A stretch of 64,000 bases of DNA from Marasmius tenuissimus (lineage: Eukaryota > Basidiomycota > Agaricomycetes > Agaricales > Marasmiaceae), in assembly GCA_029532415.1 (NCBI GenBank), contig JAQOTA010000054.1, forward strand, positions 3,162,001 to 3,226,000, in the 5' to 3' direction. Made by a program: the position numbers and the translations under genes. The notes under the pieces are model-generated. The model made no database searches. It had not been told where the DNA came from and saw nothing but the letters and a program-made list of their open reading frames with translations. Of the stretch, positions 21,122-32,728 are shown one piece after another. The first letter of the stretch is position 1, and each line of letters opens with the position of its first letter.

Positions 21122-21562
21122 ACGGGGGTGCTGGTGGGGGTTGTCAAGGGAACTTGTAGATGGAGATGGTGGGGTACAAGGGGAATCCAAAGAGTTCTGT
21201 GGGTGGGGGAAGTACAAAGTCGTCTCTGCTGAGGGTTTGCAGGAATACTTGTTCTGGTTCAAAGACCCACTGATTCAGGGCAATGGTAATGAGCCGGTTG
21301 ATAATAAAGGTCCTGTCTGTTCTGAGGAATGTGATGTTGAGGAGGTGGTACTGTGTTTGAACTCTGCACTTGTTGTTGTTGACAACCCAGACGAGTCTAT
21401 GGGACGCTACCCACTTGAGGTGAAAGAAATGGGGGTCTTCTTGGATGCGTTCTGGTTTGTTGGAGTAGATGTTGGTATTCAGGTCAAAGTTTGAAGGATA
21501 GGTTGGCCAGGGTGGGTGATCTTCTGGTGTAAGTGAGGTGAGAGTAGGAGAGCTTAACAAAG
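21122..21562 (-). pseudogene. Gypsy-2 leader frame, part next to 5' LTR
   Basis: Open frame on - running from the LTR edge (SPTLTSLTPEDHPPWP) to the element B insertion. It contains WVASHRLVWVVN and FLRTD, shared in position with the Gypsy-1 leader frame. No domain recognised. It reaches the edge of element B, where it is interrupted. Confidence 0.4.
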
Positions 21563-22078
21563 CAATACAACAGGACATGGCTGGTGGCCTCTCAAGTCAC
21601 TCTTCAAGTGAGGGCGAGGTTTGAAGGTTGAGAGTCAAAGGTCAAGTGTTGAGGGTCGAAGGTCAAGTGTCAAAGGTCAAGGGTTGAGGTGGGCTTTTAC
21701 TAGTATATTTACCAAGTTGTTAAGCTAAGGAAAGGTTTTATGTACATTGAGCTTATATACTGGAGTCTGTCTAGGTCTGGAGTCGCTCTGAGTCGTGCTG
21801 AGTCACAGGCGTGTGAGTTGATTGTAGTTGGACTGAGTTGTCGTGGGAGTGGTGTGAGTCGTTGCGGCTGTTCATATATTATGACTCAGGGTGGTATGTG
21901 GAGATGTCTACTGGGCATGGTCTGGAGCTGTGGTCTGGATGCATAGCTCCACTTACTCCGTGGAGTCATCTATAGAGATATTTGAATGAGTGGGAAAGGT
22001 GGTAAGGGAGAGGTGAGTTGGGCAGGAGAGGGTGTCTGTATGGGTGCTTGTTGGTGGAAGTAGGGGTAAATCATAACA
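21563..22078 (-). repeat. 5' LTR of Gypsy-2, family gamma
   Basis: On - it begins TGTTATGATTTACCC and ends near TGTCCTGTTGTATTG. It aligns with the solo LTR at 18705-19274 through CTCTCAAGTCAC, TATATACTGGAGTCTGTC and TTACTCCGTGGAGTC. The inner boundary is set by alignment with that solo copy and is uncertain by a few bases. It lies against copia integrase sequence (22084), so Gypsy-2 probably entered the copia element. Confidence 0.75.
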
Positions 22079-22083
22079 ATGAC

Positions 22084-24432
22084 ATTTATTGGCTACCAAG
22101 AAGGGATGAAGGGCTTCCTGTTCATGTGAAGTAATAATTCTGTGTTCAAAGGTAGCACTGCACTATTTGATGAAACCTCGTATCCCAAGTGTCCTGATGC
22201 CAAAACTCATGGCTTCACACCAGTTGGTAGTGAACCATTTACTTTGGGTGAAAATCCCAACATTCCTTCAGAAGATGAAGACTCTGATGACGATTGGGAT
22301 GATACTCTATTTCCGGATCTCAGACGTTGCTCTGAACCGTCTAAGAGATCAGAACCTTGGGTTGACAAACCTGCAGGTGGCCCTGCGCCAGGGGAATTGC
22401 CACTCCCTGAATTTGGTCCTCCAATGCCTCCAGGCAAACCCATTGTTCCCCTACCTGCACCAGCAGTGGCTGGTCCATGACATGGTATGAGGCAGTGGAC
22501 GGGTACAACGCAACCTGGTAACATATTTGGTGAACAGCAGATCTCAAATAAACCCTCAGACATTATTTGTGACTTAGAGAATAATAAAACTTGGAGAATA
22601 ATAAAACTTGGAGAAACATCACTGGAGATAAGAAACCTTCGCATCCAGTTGATCGTCCTAGCTCTTTGCGATCTAGGAAAGGCAAAGGTGGTAAAAAGGG
22701 GATTTCTGGTCCACTTCTGCCTCCACCTGCTCCAGAACCTAGTGGAAGCACCACTGAGTTGCATGAGGAAGAAAGCGTAGTCAAAAGACTGACCCAAGAA
22801 GGGGGAGTAGGATTCGTGATTTATCTGTTGGATAATGCCGTTTCAGTTCACAATTCACTTCCAACATCTGATACTCCTGACTTTTCTAACATTAGAGAGT
22901 GGACACTTTGTGATATTCTTAAGTTGCCTGTCGAGCAACAGAAGGAATGGAAGAACACTTGCCACGAAGAACTTGAGGTACTTTGTAAGCACAAGGTCTT
23001 TGAACTCTGTGACTTGCCTAAAGGTCGCAAAGCCATCAGAAATAGATGGGTCTTCAACATTAAGTTGAATGGTCACAAGAAAGCTAGACTTGTTGCCAAG
23101 GGTTTCTCTCAAGTCAAAGGTGTAGACTTTGATGAGATCTTCTCACCAGTTGTTTGTTATGAGACTGTTTGCATGATGCTTGCTCTAGCGGCTCTCAAAA
23201 ATGGTATATCACTTCTGTTGATGTTTATAAAGAACACCTTTCTTTATGGTGATCTTGTTGAGGAGATTTACATGGAACAACCTGAAGGCTTCAAAGTCAA
23301 GGGCCAAGAATGTAAGGTACTATGGCTGGATTGTGTATTGTATGGACTGAAGCAAGCTACCCTTGAGTAGTGGTAAACCCTTAGCTTGTCCATGGAAGTA
23401 TTGTGTTTCAAACATCTAACTTCTGATGCTGGACTCTTCATCTGTAAAGATCTGAAGGGTGGTGAAGTTGTGTATGCGATCATCTACGTTGATGATGCAC
23501 TCTTCATAGGTCCTAACAAAACTTTTGTTGACAAAAAGAAAGCCGAGTTCATAGCTCAATGGAAATGCCGCAATATGGGCGATGCTAGCAAGTTTCTATG
23601 CATGAGCATTTGTCGCAAAGGCAATAAGATTATGATCAACCAGAAGGATTATCTGAAGAAAGTCCTTGAAAGTTTTGGGATGCAAAATGCGAAGGGAGCT
23701 CCAACACCCCTACCTGCTGGCTATGTCCAACTCCCAACAATGGTCCAGTCAATCCTGCCATTCGCTCCAAGTTCCAATCTGTGATTGGATTGCTTCTGTA
23801 CATTATGCTGGGCACATGTCCTGATATTGCCTATGCAGTCACAAAGCTTTCCCAGTTCTCTTCTAATCCAACAAAGGAACACCTCAATAAAGCCCTGTAT
23901 ATCTGCCGCTATCTTACTGGTACATCAGACTATTCACTTGTCTATGATGGTGACTCTGATGGAGGTCTTCTTGCATTCACAGACTCAGAAAGGGCTGCCG
24001 GTCCTACCAAACGCCATTTGATCACTGGCTACTTCTTTAAGTTAGCAGGCGGCATCTTCTTGTGGCAATTACAACACGCCCAGAAGACTGTAGCACTCTC
24101 TTCCACTGAGGCTGAGTATATGGTACTGTCAGATTGCAGTCATCAAGCTTTATGGATAAGATTGCTACTCTCTGAACTTGGAATTGACCTGGGTCCTATT
24201 CCAGAGATAATCAAGGCTCTATCTTTATTGCATCTAATCCGGTTCAAGAACGCTGAACCAAGCACATTGATATTTGATATCACTATATTTCGTGTGTTGA
24301 AGATAGCAAAGTCGAATTGTTCTTCATTGAAGGAGTCTATAATCCTGCAGACATGTTTACAAAGAATCTTGGTCATGAGAAGTTCTTACGGTTCAGAGAT
24401 CACCTTGGACTTGAAATCTATTTGTCTACTTG
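22084..24432 (+). pseudogene. Ty1/copia pol: integrase end, reverse transcriptase, RNase H
   Basis: Starts with FIGYQEGMKGFLFM, the typical end of the copia integrase core region, then an acidic/proline linker. The RT begins with EWKNTCHEELEVLCKH and RNRWVFNIKLNG, goes through ARLVAKGFSQVKGVDFDEIF, YGDLVEEIYMEQPEGF and LYGLKQATLE, and has the catalytic box IIYVDDALFIG at about 23477-23511. RNase H shows LLAFTDSERAAGPTKR and KTVALSSTEAEYM. Several stops and frameshifts (near 22480-22600, 23368 and 23780) mark it as dead. The upstream half (gag, protease, integrase core) is absent, replaced by the Gypsy-2 LTR. Confidence 0.9.
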
Positions 24433-24475
24433 ATTCGCTCAGATGCACTTTTCAGCTGCACTTAGCAAGGGGGTG

Positions 24476-24790
24476 TGTCGAATCCGTGGACTGTTATTAG
24501 ATCCCAGTATATCTGAAGTCCTGGTTCACTCTTCCCGCCATTGTATCATGCGGGACAATGCATTCGCTATTGTTCCATTGTATATTGTCCATCATGCTCA
24601 TATGTACAATTTCTATTGTCATCCTTATAGGGTATCTACTATTATCTCTACATGTATATAAGCTTGTAGTTCTCTACTTGAATCTACAGTGTGCTTGAGC
24701 TTCTATGTCTTGCCTCTATCTCTCTAAACTCCTCTCTGGTAAGTAGTAGTGTAGCCATGTTGTAGTCCTCTGCGCTAGGTGTCATGCCGG
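24476..24790 (+). repeat. Copia 3' LTR (right boundary uncertain)
   Basis: A purine-rich tract (AGCAAGGGGGTG) just before 24476 fits a polypurine tract. After it, TGTCGAATCCGTGG starts LTR-like sequence with a TATATAAG box at about 24655. No partner LTR is present for comparison, so the right end is a guess. Confidence 0.5.
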
Positions 24791-25272
24791 CTCATCACAC
24801 CAGTGGTTCTGCCAATGAACAAAGTCAAAGACATGAATGTGTGACATGGCCCAAGAGTCCCAAGCTTGAGCTGCTTGACAGTGAGTACCTCTCTGTAGCC
24901 ATCTTGCAGTGCTTACTAACAGTGTCAAGTGAAGCCTACAAAGAGGTTTATGAAGAGAGTCACAGAGTCATGTACACACAAGCTACCAATCAATTCATTG
25001 AGCTATGGGGATATAAGCTAGAGCTGGAGATCCTTCTGACCACAGATGTAGACTACACGTCCCCAGACATCAACACATTCATTAGGGACACCAGGACCAT
25101 AGAGGAGGCTGATAGAGCAAATTTTCATGCTAAGCTGCATGAGGTAGGCTGTTTCATAATTTCTTTAAGGCCATTTCAATGTGATTGTGGGGAACTGCTG
25201 AACAGCAGTTTACAAACTGGGCTCACTATTGCTGGTCAAGCAAGAGAGATAATTGAGTTGGAATCTCTTTAA
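24784..25272 (+). CDS. Hypothetical frame of 162 codons
   Basis: Open frame MPAHHTSGSANEQSQRHE... with EVYEESHRVMYTQATNQFIELWGYKLELE in the middle and a short CDCGELLNSSLQTGL near the end. I do not recognise a family. It begins at the edge of the copia LTR. It may be a decayed gene end or chance. The CpG-poor context argues for a relic. Confidence 0.25.
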   Translation: MPAHHTSGSANEQSQRHECVTWPKSPKLELLDSEYLSVAILQCLLTVSSEAYKEVYEESHRVMYTQATNQFIELWGYKLELEILLTTDVDYTSPDINTFIRDTRTIEEADRANFHAKLHEVGCFIISLRPFQCDCGELLNSSLQTGLTIAGQAREIIELESL

Positions 25273-27449
25273 TCATCAAGAATATGCTTGACATATCGGT
25301 CTTCTATCCAAGGAAACTGCAGGAGTGGCGGTTCTACCAGACAACATACTGGGACAATTGTCTATGCAGCCCATGAGACAAACATTGGAAGCCAGTGTGG
25401 CATTGAGTATCAGAGAAGCTCCGCCTCAAAGTGATGAATGAGTTTGCTCAGTCAAAGTGGGACAGTGAGGTTGAAGAGTTGAAAGCAGAGGTCGGTACTT
25501 GAGACAATGCACCAGGCAGCAGTAACAGCATATCAAGAGAGGAAAGGCCTGGAAGGGAAACCCAGCAGACTATGCAGAGTAGGTAGAGTCAACTCTGTGG
25601 TTTTTGACAGTTACTCACTACCTCTGATAGGATTTGGTCTAAAGTCAATCAAATTCTACCTTCATTTGCAGAGGCAATTACTTAGCTCTTTGGTATTGGA
25701 TGTACCATCATATTATGGCCCACCTGGTAATGGGCCAGTACCCTCCTAGAGCCACAACACAAAGTCATAGTCAGCCTTCAACACTCTAAGCTAGTGGATT
25801 AATTATAGACTTGCCTATATATAAGTTTTGAACGATGTCTGAGGAATATTAATGGAATTGTGGTCCATTGATTGAATGAAAATTCACAAATTATGTGATT
25901 TTACTAATTGCCACAGTGGTTGGCTCATAGTTTCAGGCTTCTTGCTTGCTGCCATCAACTTCTCTGTTCATCACAGCTTGATTGTGTTTGCTAGATATCT
26001 TATGAGTGCAGAACCTTCTTTCTGGGTCCTCTGAACCTTGACATTCCCTCATTATCTCAGTATCTCCACACCAGACTCACTAAAATTAGACATCAGGGGG
26101 TGCCACACATTGAGGCCCAATATCTTCAGAAGCTGGACATCTGGCAACTTCCCATCTTGCATGGCCCAAAGGTAAGGGTAGTGCTTATGTTTCCTGTACT
26201 GTGCATAACTTTGTGTTTTTTTCTTCTTTTTTCTTTTTTTTTTCTTCTTTTTTTTGCTCTCTCTAGGCTGCATATTACATAAAGAGGCTGAAAAGTGCTG
26301 GTGGTTGAAGGTGGACTTTTTGTGGGAGAACATTGGGAGACAGACAGAGGATGTGGACTCAGATATATTCATTGACCTTCTGGCTAACCAAAATGAGTGC
26401 ATCTGACCCTTCCTTCCTCTCTCACCTGGGAACAGTTTCCTCTTACTACTTGGTGGTATTTTTCCCAACTTGTCTGGATCCTGTATTCAAAATCACACTA
26501 TCTCTAACCAATGAAAACATCATTTGACACTCCAAATGACCTTTGCAAACTGTGAATTTCTGCTCAATTGGCCTCTGAAGCCAATGAATAACAGGACCCT
26601 CATCAGGGACCACATTCTGAGCTATGGAGCTCAGCCCAACTCCATAGCACCCATAGCACTCCATAGAATAGATTGTGGGATATGTGTCCTCAATAGCACA
26701 GGACATGGGGTATCTAGCCTCAAGACCCCACTAGCACTGGTCTGCTCCAATGAATATCTTTCTTTGATTTTTTGTATCTGCAGCTGTCATTTCAAAAGCT
26801 AACTAGCCAATAAGCCCTTTAGTAGCACATCTGCACTACTCATTGTTTTTGTGCTCATCATTCCATGTCTCACTATGACCTAAAATCACCCAAAGAGACT
26901 TTCATGACTTGTGTTGTGTCAGAGCACAAAGAGGCAGTCACTCAAGCTGATGTGAAGGGTGGAAGTGGCATATAGCTCCAGTTTTAAAATGTAGTATATT
27001 GAAGTATCTACCAAAAGACTACCCCTGTTCAATCTCCATTCCATTGGTTTCTTTTTGGGGCCTACAAGCATACTGAGTGTTATAGATTTTGTACCAGAAC
27101 CATAACAGTAGGAATTCTTAAAGGTGGAGATATGGGTTGAGATAGAAATTGGATGCCTGGTTCAAAATAGTTGCCAGTGTCCAGAGAGCGGAAACCTGTT
27201 TCCTGTAATCTGGGATTAGGTGGCAGGTTTGTTTTATGGAAGAAAGAGGGAGAATGTCTGATTTTTTTTTATTTGAGCGTGTTTATATTGCAACCTTGAA
27301 CATGAGGAGTTCTGAAACCAGTTCTGAAAGTGGATGAAAGAGGTCAAGAAAGACCGGGGACTTATTAATTTGTCTAAGCTGTTCAGGAAAACGAAAAATT
27401 GCCTGAAGACGAGCTATGTGGAGGCCTGAAATGGTTTCACTTGGGCTTT
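25273..27449. other. AT-rich, CpG-poor stretch, no gene seen
   Basis: Nothing recognisable on either strand except a long pyrimidine tract at about 26216-26262 and short frames without family signature. Few CG dinucleotides; probably old repeat sequence. Confidence 0.5.
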
Positions 27450-27454
27450 ACCAT

Positions 27455-28990
27455 TCAGTCAAGACACAAAGCACGTACCAGCAGATGGATTTGCGTTATA
27501 TGTATTATTTCTGTCTTGACAGCTTCTCCTGGGTTCATACTGTACCAATAGCAATACTGTGCTAAACTTCTCAGGTTTCTCTGGAGTAAGTAGTTTATCC
27601 AATTCTTGCTTTGCTGGAATGTGTTTTGAAGTGTATAGAATGCTGTAGTCAGCAGATAATCCAAGTATTGGTAGAGGCTGAAGACCTAACTTGGCACAGT
27701 TCCAAATTGAAATCTGTGGAGGTCCATGAATTCTTGTAGATGATAGTAAAGGAAATGCGGGGCATAGTGTTTGTGTTTGAGAGAGGCAACTGTTGTTGTT
27801 GCTGTGTGTTGAGCAACATCATATAGTGACTGGCCTGACTTAAATTGGCCTCATCATCCCAAAGTAAATTACTGTTATCTTTGTTGCCATCCACAACAAT
27901 CTTGTTGTTGTCTTTCTTGTCACTGTCAACAAGCTTATCATCCAGCTCATTTTCACTTTCATCCCCATTTACCTGTCACTGCCCACTGAAGATATACAAT
28001 GAACTGGAAAATTGCCTTGTATTGCTTCAACCACTTGACTATCTGTTTTGTATAATTGTTCTGGTTCAATGCTTGATATCCCATCTTCGCAAAGTCAATA
28101 TGAAGGTGCCCTGAGATCTCCAAGTTGAAACCAGCAAAACTACCAGGCTAATAAATATGGTCAGGAAAGTGTCTGATATTGTAGAACTTTGGGATATTGA
28201 AGTGTTTGCAGATGCCAAGTTCTTGGAGGATTGCTTTATTTGAATGGGTTGTGTGCCATGGCCCTTTGAGCTCTTTGAAAGCCTCATCAGTATGTTTCTT
28301 GAGGTGTGCCAGGTAGATGAAGTCTAACACACCCCAAATAGTAAGGATAACCTTTGGGTCTGTAGCACTGGCAAGGACTCCCAGAAAAGTTTTTTCCATG
28401 TTTTTGAATTCCTTTCCAGTCCACTGTGAGGTCAATGATGCCCCGTTTGAAATGGTGGAGGGTAGGATGAGGTGGCATGGTCTGATAGCATGTGTTGACT
28501 TCTCATTCTTTTCCTTCCTTCCTTTTGTCCACATCTCACGAGTTTGTTCCCCAGCTAATGGCATGGTCATGGAAGATCCCCTTGTGAAGCTGATGGTGAA
28601 TATCTGGCATGACCAAGTGCACAATGGAGCAATGACAGAGATTGTTCCAAAATGGATGTACTGGCCTCAGGTTCAAGTTGTCGAAGTCCACTGAGGCAAA
28701 AATAGCCTTCAAAGTTGTTGCTGTATCCCTCCATTTGGAATATGTCAGTTCTACCCCTTGTTACTTGGGTTCAACATCACGGCTAGGGCAACTTGTCAAC
28801 TTCACACAAGCAACAAGCCATTGTTCGGGTTGATCTGCAATGTATGCAGCATTGTACCCCCGAGTACCAGTACAACCATTGTTGAACAATAGATTCTCCC
28901 ATTTGTTGGAAGTTTGACTCTCTCATCACTTTTGGGACCTGTTTCCACCTCAGTTCCTATCCACAATTTTGTATCCCTGCTAACATCAAC
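27455..28990 (-). pseudogene. Plavaka-type transposase relic
   Basis: Plavaka transposases belong to DNA transposons common in mushroom genomes. On - the blocks appear in the right order but in changing frames. They are YSKWRDTATTLKAIF, RPVHPFWNNL.HCSIVHLVMPDI.HQLHKGIFHDH, the MPPHP.L.HFKRGIIDL block, WTGKEFKNMEKTFLGVLAS, TDPKVILT..GVLDFIYLAH, and near the end LHIDFAKMGYQALNQNNY with YTKQMVKWLKQ. This is the family pattern as I remember it. The protein has many stops and frameshifts and is not functional. No terminal repeats were found for the element. Confidence 0.8.
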
Positions 28991-29114
28991 AAATGTATCT
29001 CATGCCCCTTCAACCAATTCATCCCGCTTGTCATCACTTGTGAGTTCTGTCACTCTGTCCCCTCTTCCCTCATCATCTCTTCAATCTCAGCCTCCATCTG
29101 TGCCCTCTACTCCA

Positions 29115-30115
29115 TCTCCCTGTAGAGGTTGGTCCTTAAGATCTTTCAGCTTATAGTAGTGTCTCCCTCAATATGAAGGGTCCTGGAAGTGTGATACCCA
29201 TGCATCCTGGCCTGCACTGGTGGCTTCCTGCCAGAGCCTCTCCAGCAAAGTCTGTGGCACTGTCTCCCAGCAGGAGTGCCACAGGACAAGCCTCTGAAAT
29301 ATTCATGGGTGAGTTAATGTATGCTCCATTTTGCTTTTGAGGGTAACCTGGATGAAGTTGACCTTTTGGTTTCCTCCTGCAAACCATCACAGCCAGGGAA
29401 TGACTCTGACCCAGATGTTATGGACAGATCAATTTACCACTTGCTGCTGCAATGCAGTCCATAAACAACAAAGTGGTTACTCTCTTTGCATGACATAGAC
29501 ATGCCAGAGATTGCCACCTGTATAGCATATAACTCTGTACTTGAAGTCAATATTCCAGTATGGCAACCTCAGATTGGCCACCTGTAGTGCATGCTGGACT
29601 TTGCTGTGCTTCTATCATTGTATAATATCATTGCCCTTTGCCCTGTCTTACTCACATAGCTCCATAACCCTTAACCTCTGTGATTGTACTTACTCCTACA
29701 TACATCATGCACAGTTGGACCTACATCATGCATAGTATATTCTTTCCTGTTCTTTTATATTCTCTCTATACTTCCATGCAGTATATAAACTACCTACCGA
29801 ATCCCATACTACCTCAGTGGTTTGTGAAGCCACTGAGGTCTTCTACATTTCTCTTATCTTGCCCTGCTCCAAGCTCTTTCTCTGCATCATATTGCGACTC
29901 TTGAAGCTGTTAAAATATCCAAAGTGTACCTTATCTGATAAAGCAGGTCTCAGGTTCTGTATATCATGGCCATGGAGGCAGCCTGATGTTTAAGACTGGG
30001 TGACACTGTAGTATCAGTAGCTGCAACAACCATTGAGAATCTTGAGTTTACAATCCAGGAAAGTTATTCATGAGCTGATGCTTTCAGACCCAGACTTCTC
30101 CTTACTGTGGCTGGA
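29115..30115 (-). pseudogene. Old LINE ORF2 fragment (RNase H region), CpG-decayed
   Basis: Aligns with the RNase H part of the young LINE at about 46430-47060. Shared stretches include ATACCCA.GC.TCCTGGCCTGC, GCTTTTGA.GGTA, TATATCATGGCC and CAGTAGC.GCAACAACC. Where the young copy has CG, the relic mostly has TG or CA (for example GCGCGATACC against GTGTGATACC). The match is broken between about 29552 and 29925 by unrelated sequence. Not coding any more. Confidence 0.8.
29552..29925. mobile_element. Possible small insertion inside the LINE relic
   Basis: The relic's match to the LINE stops at about 29551 and resumes at about 29926, while the young LINE is continuous there. The 374-bp filler has a TATATAAAC box (about 29779) followed by an inverted repeat (ACCTCAGTGG ... 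CCACTGAGGT at 29810-29840). This could be a solo LTR, but ends and target duplication are not clear. Confidence 0.4.
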
Positions 30116-32728
30116 ACCAGAGGGTCTCATTTATAAATCAATAGTACAGGGATAGCATGTACATCATTGCCTGTCTAGGAGTTATCATGTAGATCTGGAT
30201 GAAGCAGATCAATTTGCTTGTGCTACTTGTGAGAAAGTGTTTGCATGTCCATCTGCCTGTCTACAGATATCTGAGTTTGTGTATTGTGACCATCAATAAT
30301 ATATGGCTTCTGATCAGTCTCCAGGGTTCAGCCAAACATCTCATGGATCAATTTCATGCCTGTTTTGTTCTGCTCCATGATCCTAGAGACTGTATGAAAA
30401 GTGACCTGTAGAGTAGTCATTGATTGTTGGAAATCTTTCTGCTTTAGTGTCAACTGAATCATCTGGGATGTATGATGCGCCTATGGCAGCAGAGAGCTTA
30501 TAGGCAGGCATACACACACCACTCTCAATGAATGTCCCATATGCACAATACCAAGCTTCTTTGTGTCCAGGATAACATGATTCCCAATTAAAGTGGGGGA
30601 GATGATCCCAAAAATGAGTATCAGGAGCTGACTGACTGTGACAGCTGGAGTCTGAATGATAGACATGTCTCTGCCAGTGCAGGACTGAGATGGAGCTGCC
30701 AACCAACTGTTCATTCCTGAAGAGGAGATATTGAAACCTGGTGCTGTAAGCCCACCACCACAAGTGCACTGGATGAGGTAGCATAAAGTCTTGACACCAT
30801 TATTGAGCACATGCTATGTTGTTTGTTCTGTCAAAACCATTGTGAAGCACGCAATTTCCTCTAATTGATCCTGTTGTTAATATAGCCCATTAGTCTGCTT
30901 GTAGGGAACTCTTGGGATAAAATATCTGCCTCAACTCTCTGGAAAGTTGATTCTGTGAGGGTACCTATAGAATTGAGAAAGGTTTTGATGCAGACTGGCT
31001 GCCCATCTAGTGAGATGTGCTCACTACATATGTTGAGATCAAAATGTGCTTTGCAGAGCTGAAGGCCCACAATACGCAACAGCTGGATGGTTGTACCACT
31101 CAGTGAGGTAAAAAGATTCTGCTGACCTACAGTCAGATACCATATATGCTCTTGTCAGGAGTAAGTAGTACCCTGAGCAAAGATTACTGTTCAACTCACT
31201 GATACATGGTTGAATATTTCCCCCTCAGCCCCAAGATCTTCAAGACAGCAGTTCTAGGATTGTGACAATGTTGTGTGGAATCTGAGCAAGCTCAGTGACT
31301 TGACCATTGTTGTTCTGGAGATGTGAAGTGATGATAAATCTCTTCAGTGGGCAAAGCTGAGTGTTGTTGCAACATGCTTCAGAAGGCTATCAGTGAATAG
31401 AAGCCATGACATTCAAAAAAGGTGTACATCTTGGTGATTCTCATAATTAGGCTCATCCTCTACCTTGAACTTGTCCTCCTTGACTATGTCAGTATTGATC
31501 ACCATTCCTAGGTCCCTCTCATCATCATCATCAAAGATATCCTCATTCTCATCCTCATTGTCAGATTCATCCATCCTTGTTAGCACTACCTAGGTCAGGA
31601 ATGTTATTCTCCATGGATACTATCCTTAGCCCAACTTGCACTCTGCTCTGACGTTTAAGGAGGATTCTTTTCAACTCAGAATGAAGTGGAACTGGGAATC
31701 CTGCAATAGGATTCTCCACTGTGATTAAGAAGAGGAAAGAGATGAATCATCATAGTGAAGTTGGCATATCTATCGAGTGTATGGGACTCTTGCAGCTTTT
31801 TGAATTTGTAACAATGGAGTGCCCTATGGGAGTGTAAGTCCAATGATGTGCTCCCATTGGTTATACTTGAACACATCCAACCACTTCCAAGTAAATATGC
31901 TGCAGAGTCAGGTCTTGTAGTTTTGACACTTTTGTCCCAACAGCCTGAAAGTGGGCTTTGGCTGCTGTTTTCACATACATGTGACAGGGACAAGAGGCAT
32001 GTATGACTGGCATTGCAGCAAGCTGGATAGATCAGATTTGATGTGTTCATCCCATTCTAGGGTACCATACAGCATATAGTTGTCCATTTTTACAGCCCTC
32101 TTAATTGTCATCACAATATCTGAGGGGGTGACCACCTCTACAGGGATGATTTCCATCCAGTTCTTATATGCATTAAACAGGTCCAGCTCATGGCATTTCA
32201 CTACCACATAGCAACTTATTGATTGCCTCTTTGATAATGTCACAACCAGCTTCTACACACTTGTAGGCTTCTATATCTTGGACATAGTCAAGTTGTTGAA
32301 TAGACCTGGTCCTGAATTCCTCTGACTTGTCTGCATAAGCAGCACACAGAAGCTTTTGGAAGACTTCAGTTGAAGGCAGACAACTACAGCAGGTGGATTC
32401 TCCGATGGCTGTGCATATTTTTCAACCAGACAAGATTGAAACATTTGAGCCATTTGGTGCAGTGTCTACCTGGAAAGGAGCTGCACCACCCCTAAGAGAA
32501 CCACTTTTCAGAATGTGTCCACAATGCTTCTTCATGTCAGTATTATCTAAATACAATCATATAATACAGGTTTACTGAGCTTCTTCCATCTCAGTAATGC
32601 TAAAATGCCAAATTCAAGGCACTCTAAGCATACAAAAGAGAAAAGGGGTAAGGATCAATCAACTTAAATAATACTCTAGCAAGAGCTTAGTAGCTAGCCA
32701 AGGTTGAGACGATTTTGCTTATTGTTGT
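30116..32728. other. CpG-poor sequence without recognisable gene
   Basis: Several 70-130 codon frames exist on - (for example 30481-30810, 30861-31079, 31971-32243), but none shows a motif I can assign. They may be pieces of one decayed gene or transposon. Confidence 0.4.

Larger units (their letters stand above)
17838..21124 (-). mobile_element. Element B, copy 3, complete, inserted in Gypsy-2
   Basis: The only copy with both ends. On + it runs from CGATGTAGCGCCTGC to GGCGCTATACAACG, so the ends are imperfect inverted repeats of about 12 bp (CGATGTAGCGCC). Without the 570-bp LTR and its duplicated 5 bp, it is about 2.7 kb. No convincing target duplication is seen (left flank TTAGAGA, right flank GGGGTGC). 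It carries one two-exon reading frame (19585-18316) and many GCCTCYGAAG-type words in its flanking parts. The arrangement of inverted ends plus sub-terminal repeats is like a DNA transposon, but no transposase is recognised, so it may be non-autonomous or of a new type. Confidence 0.75.
12087..22078 (-). mobile_element. Gypsy-2, Ty3/gypsy retrotransposon, split by three insertions, 3' end missing
   Basis: Read on -: 5' LTR (22078-21563), leader frame, gag, protease, RT, RNase H and integrase ending at YHPQTNRE. It is interrupted by element B copy 3 (17838-21124) in the leader region, by an LTR at 15058-15560 between protease and RT, and by an LTR at 13557-14082 inside RT. The 3' part and 3' LTR are lost at 12087, where element B copy 2 begins. 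Related to but well diverged from Gypsy-1. Confidence 0.85.

Noticed and set aside
17837..21125. ACGA/ACGG as a 4-bp target duplication of element B copy 3
   Set aside because: The CGA belongs to the inverted repeat (also present at copy 2), leaving no convincing duplication.
26216..26262. Poly-pyrimidine tract read on - as a Lys-rich protein segment
   Set aside because: Simple sequence without any surrounding domain; no splice or frame support.
30481..32243. Three antisense frames as exons of one gene
   Set aside because: No shared motif, many stops between them and no splice pattern that joins them.
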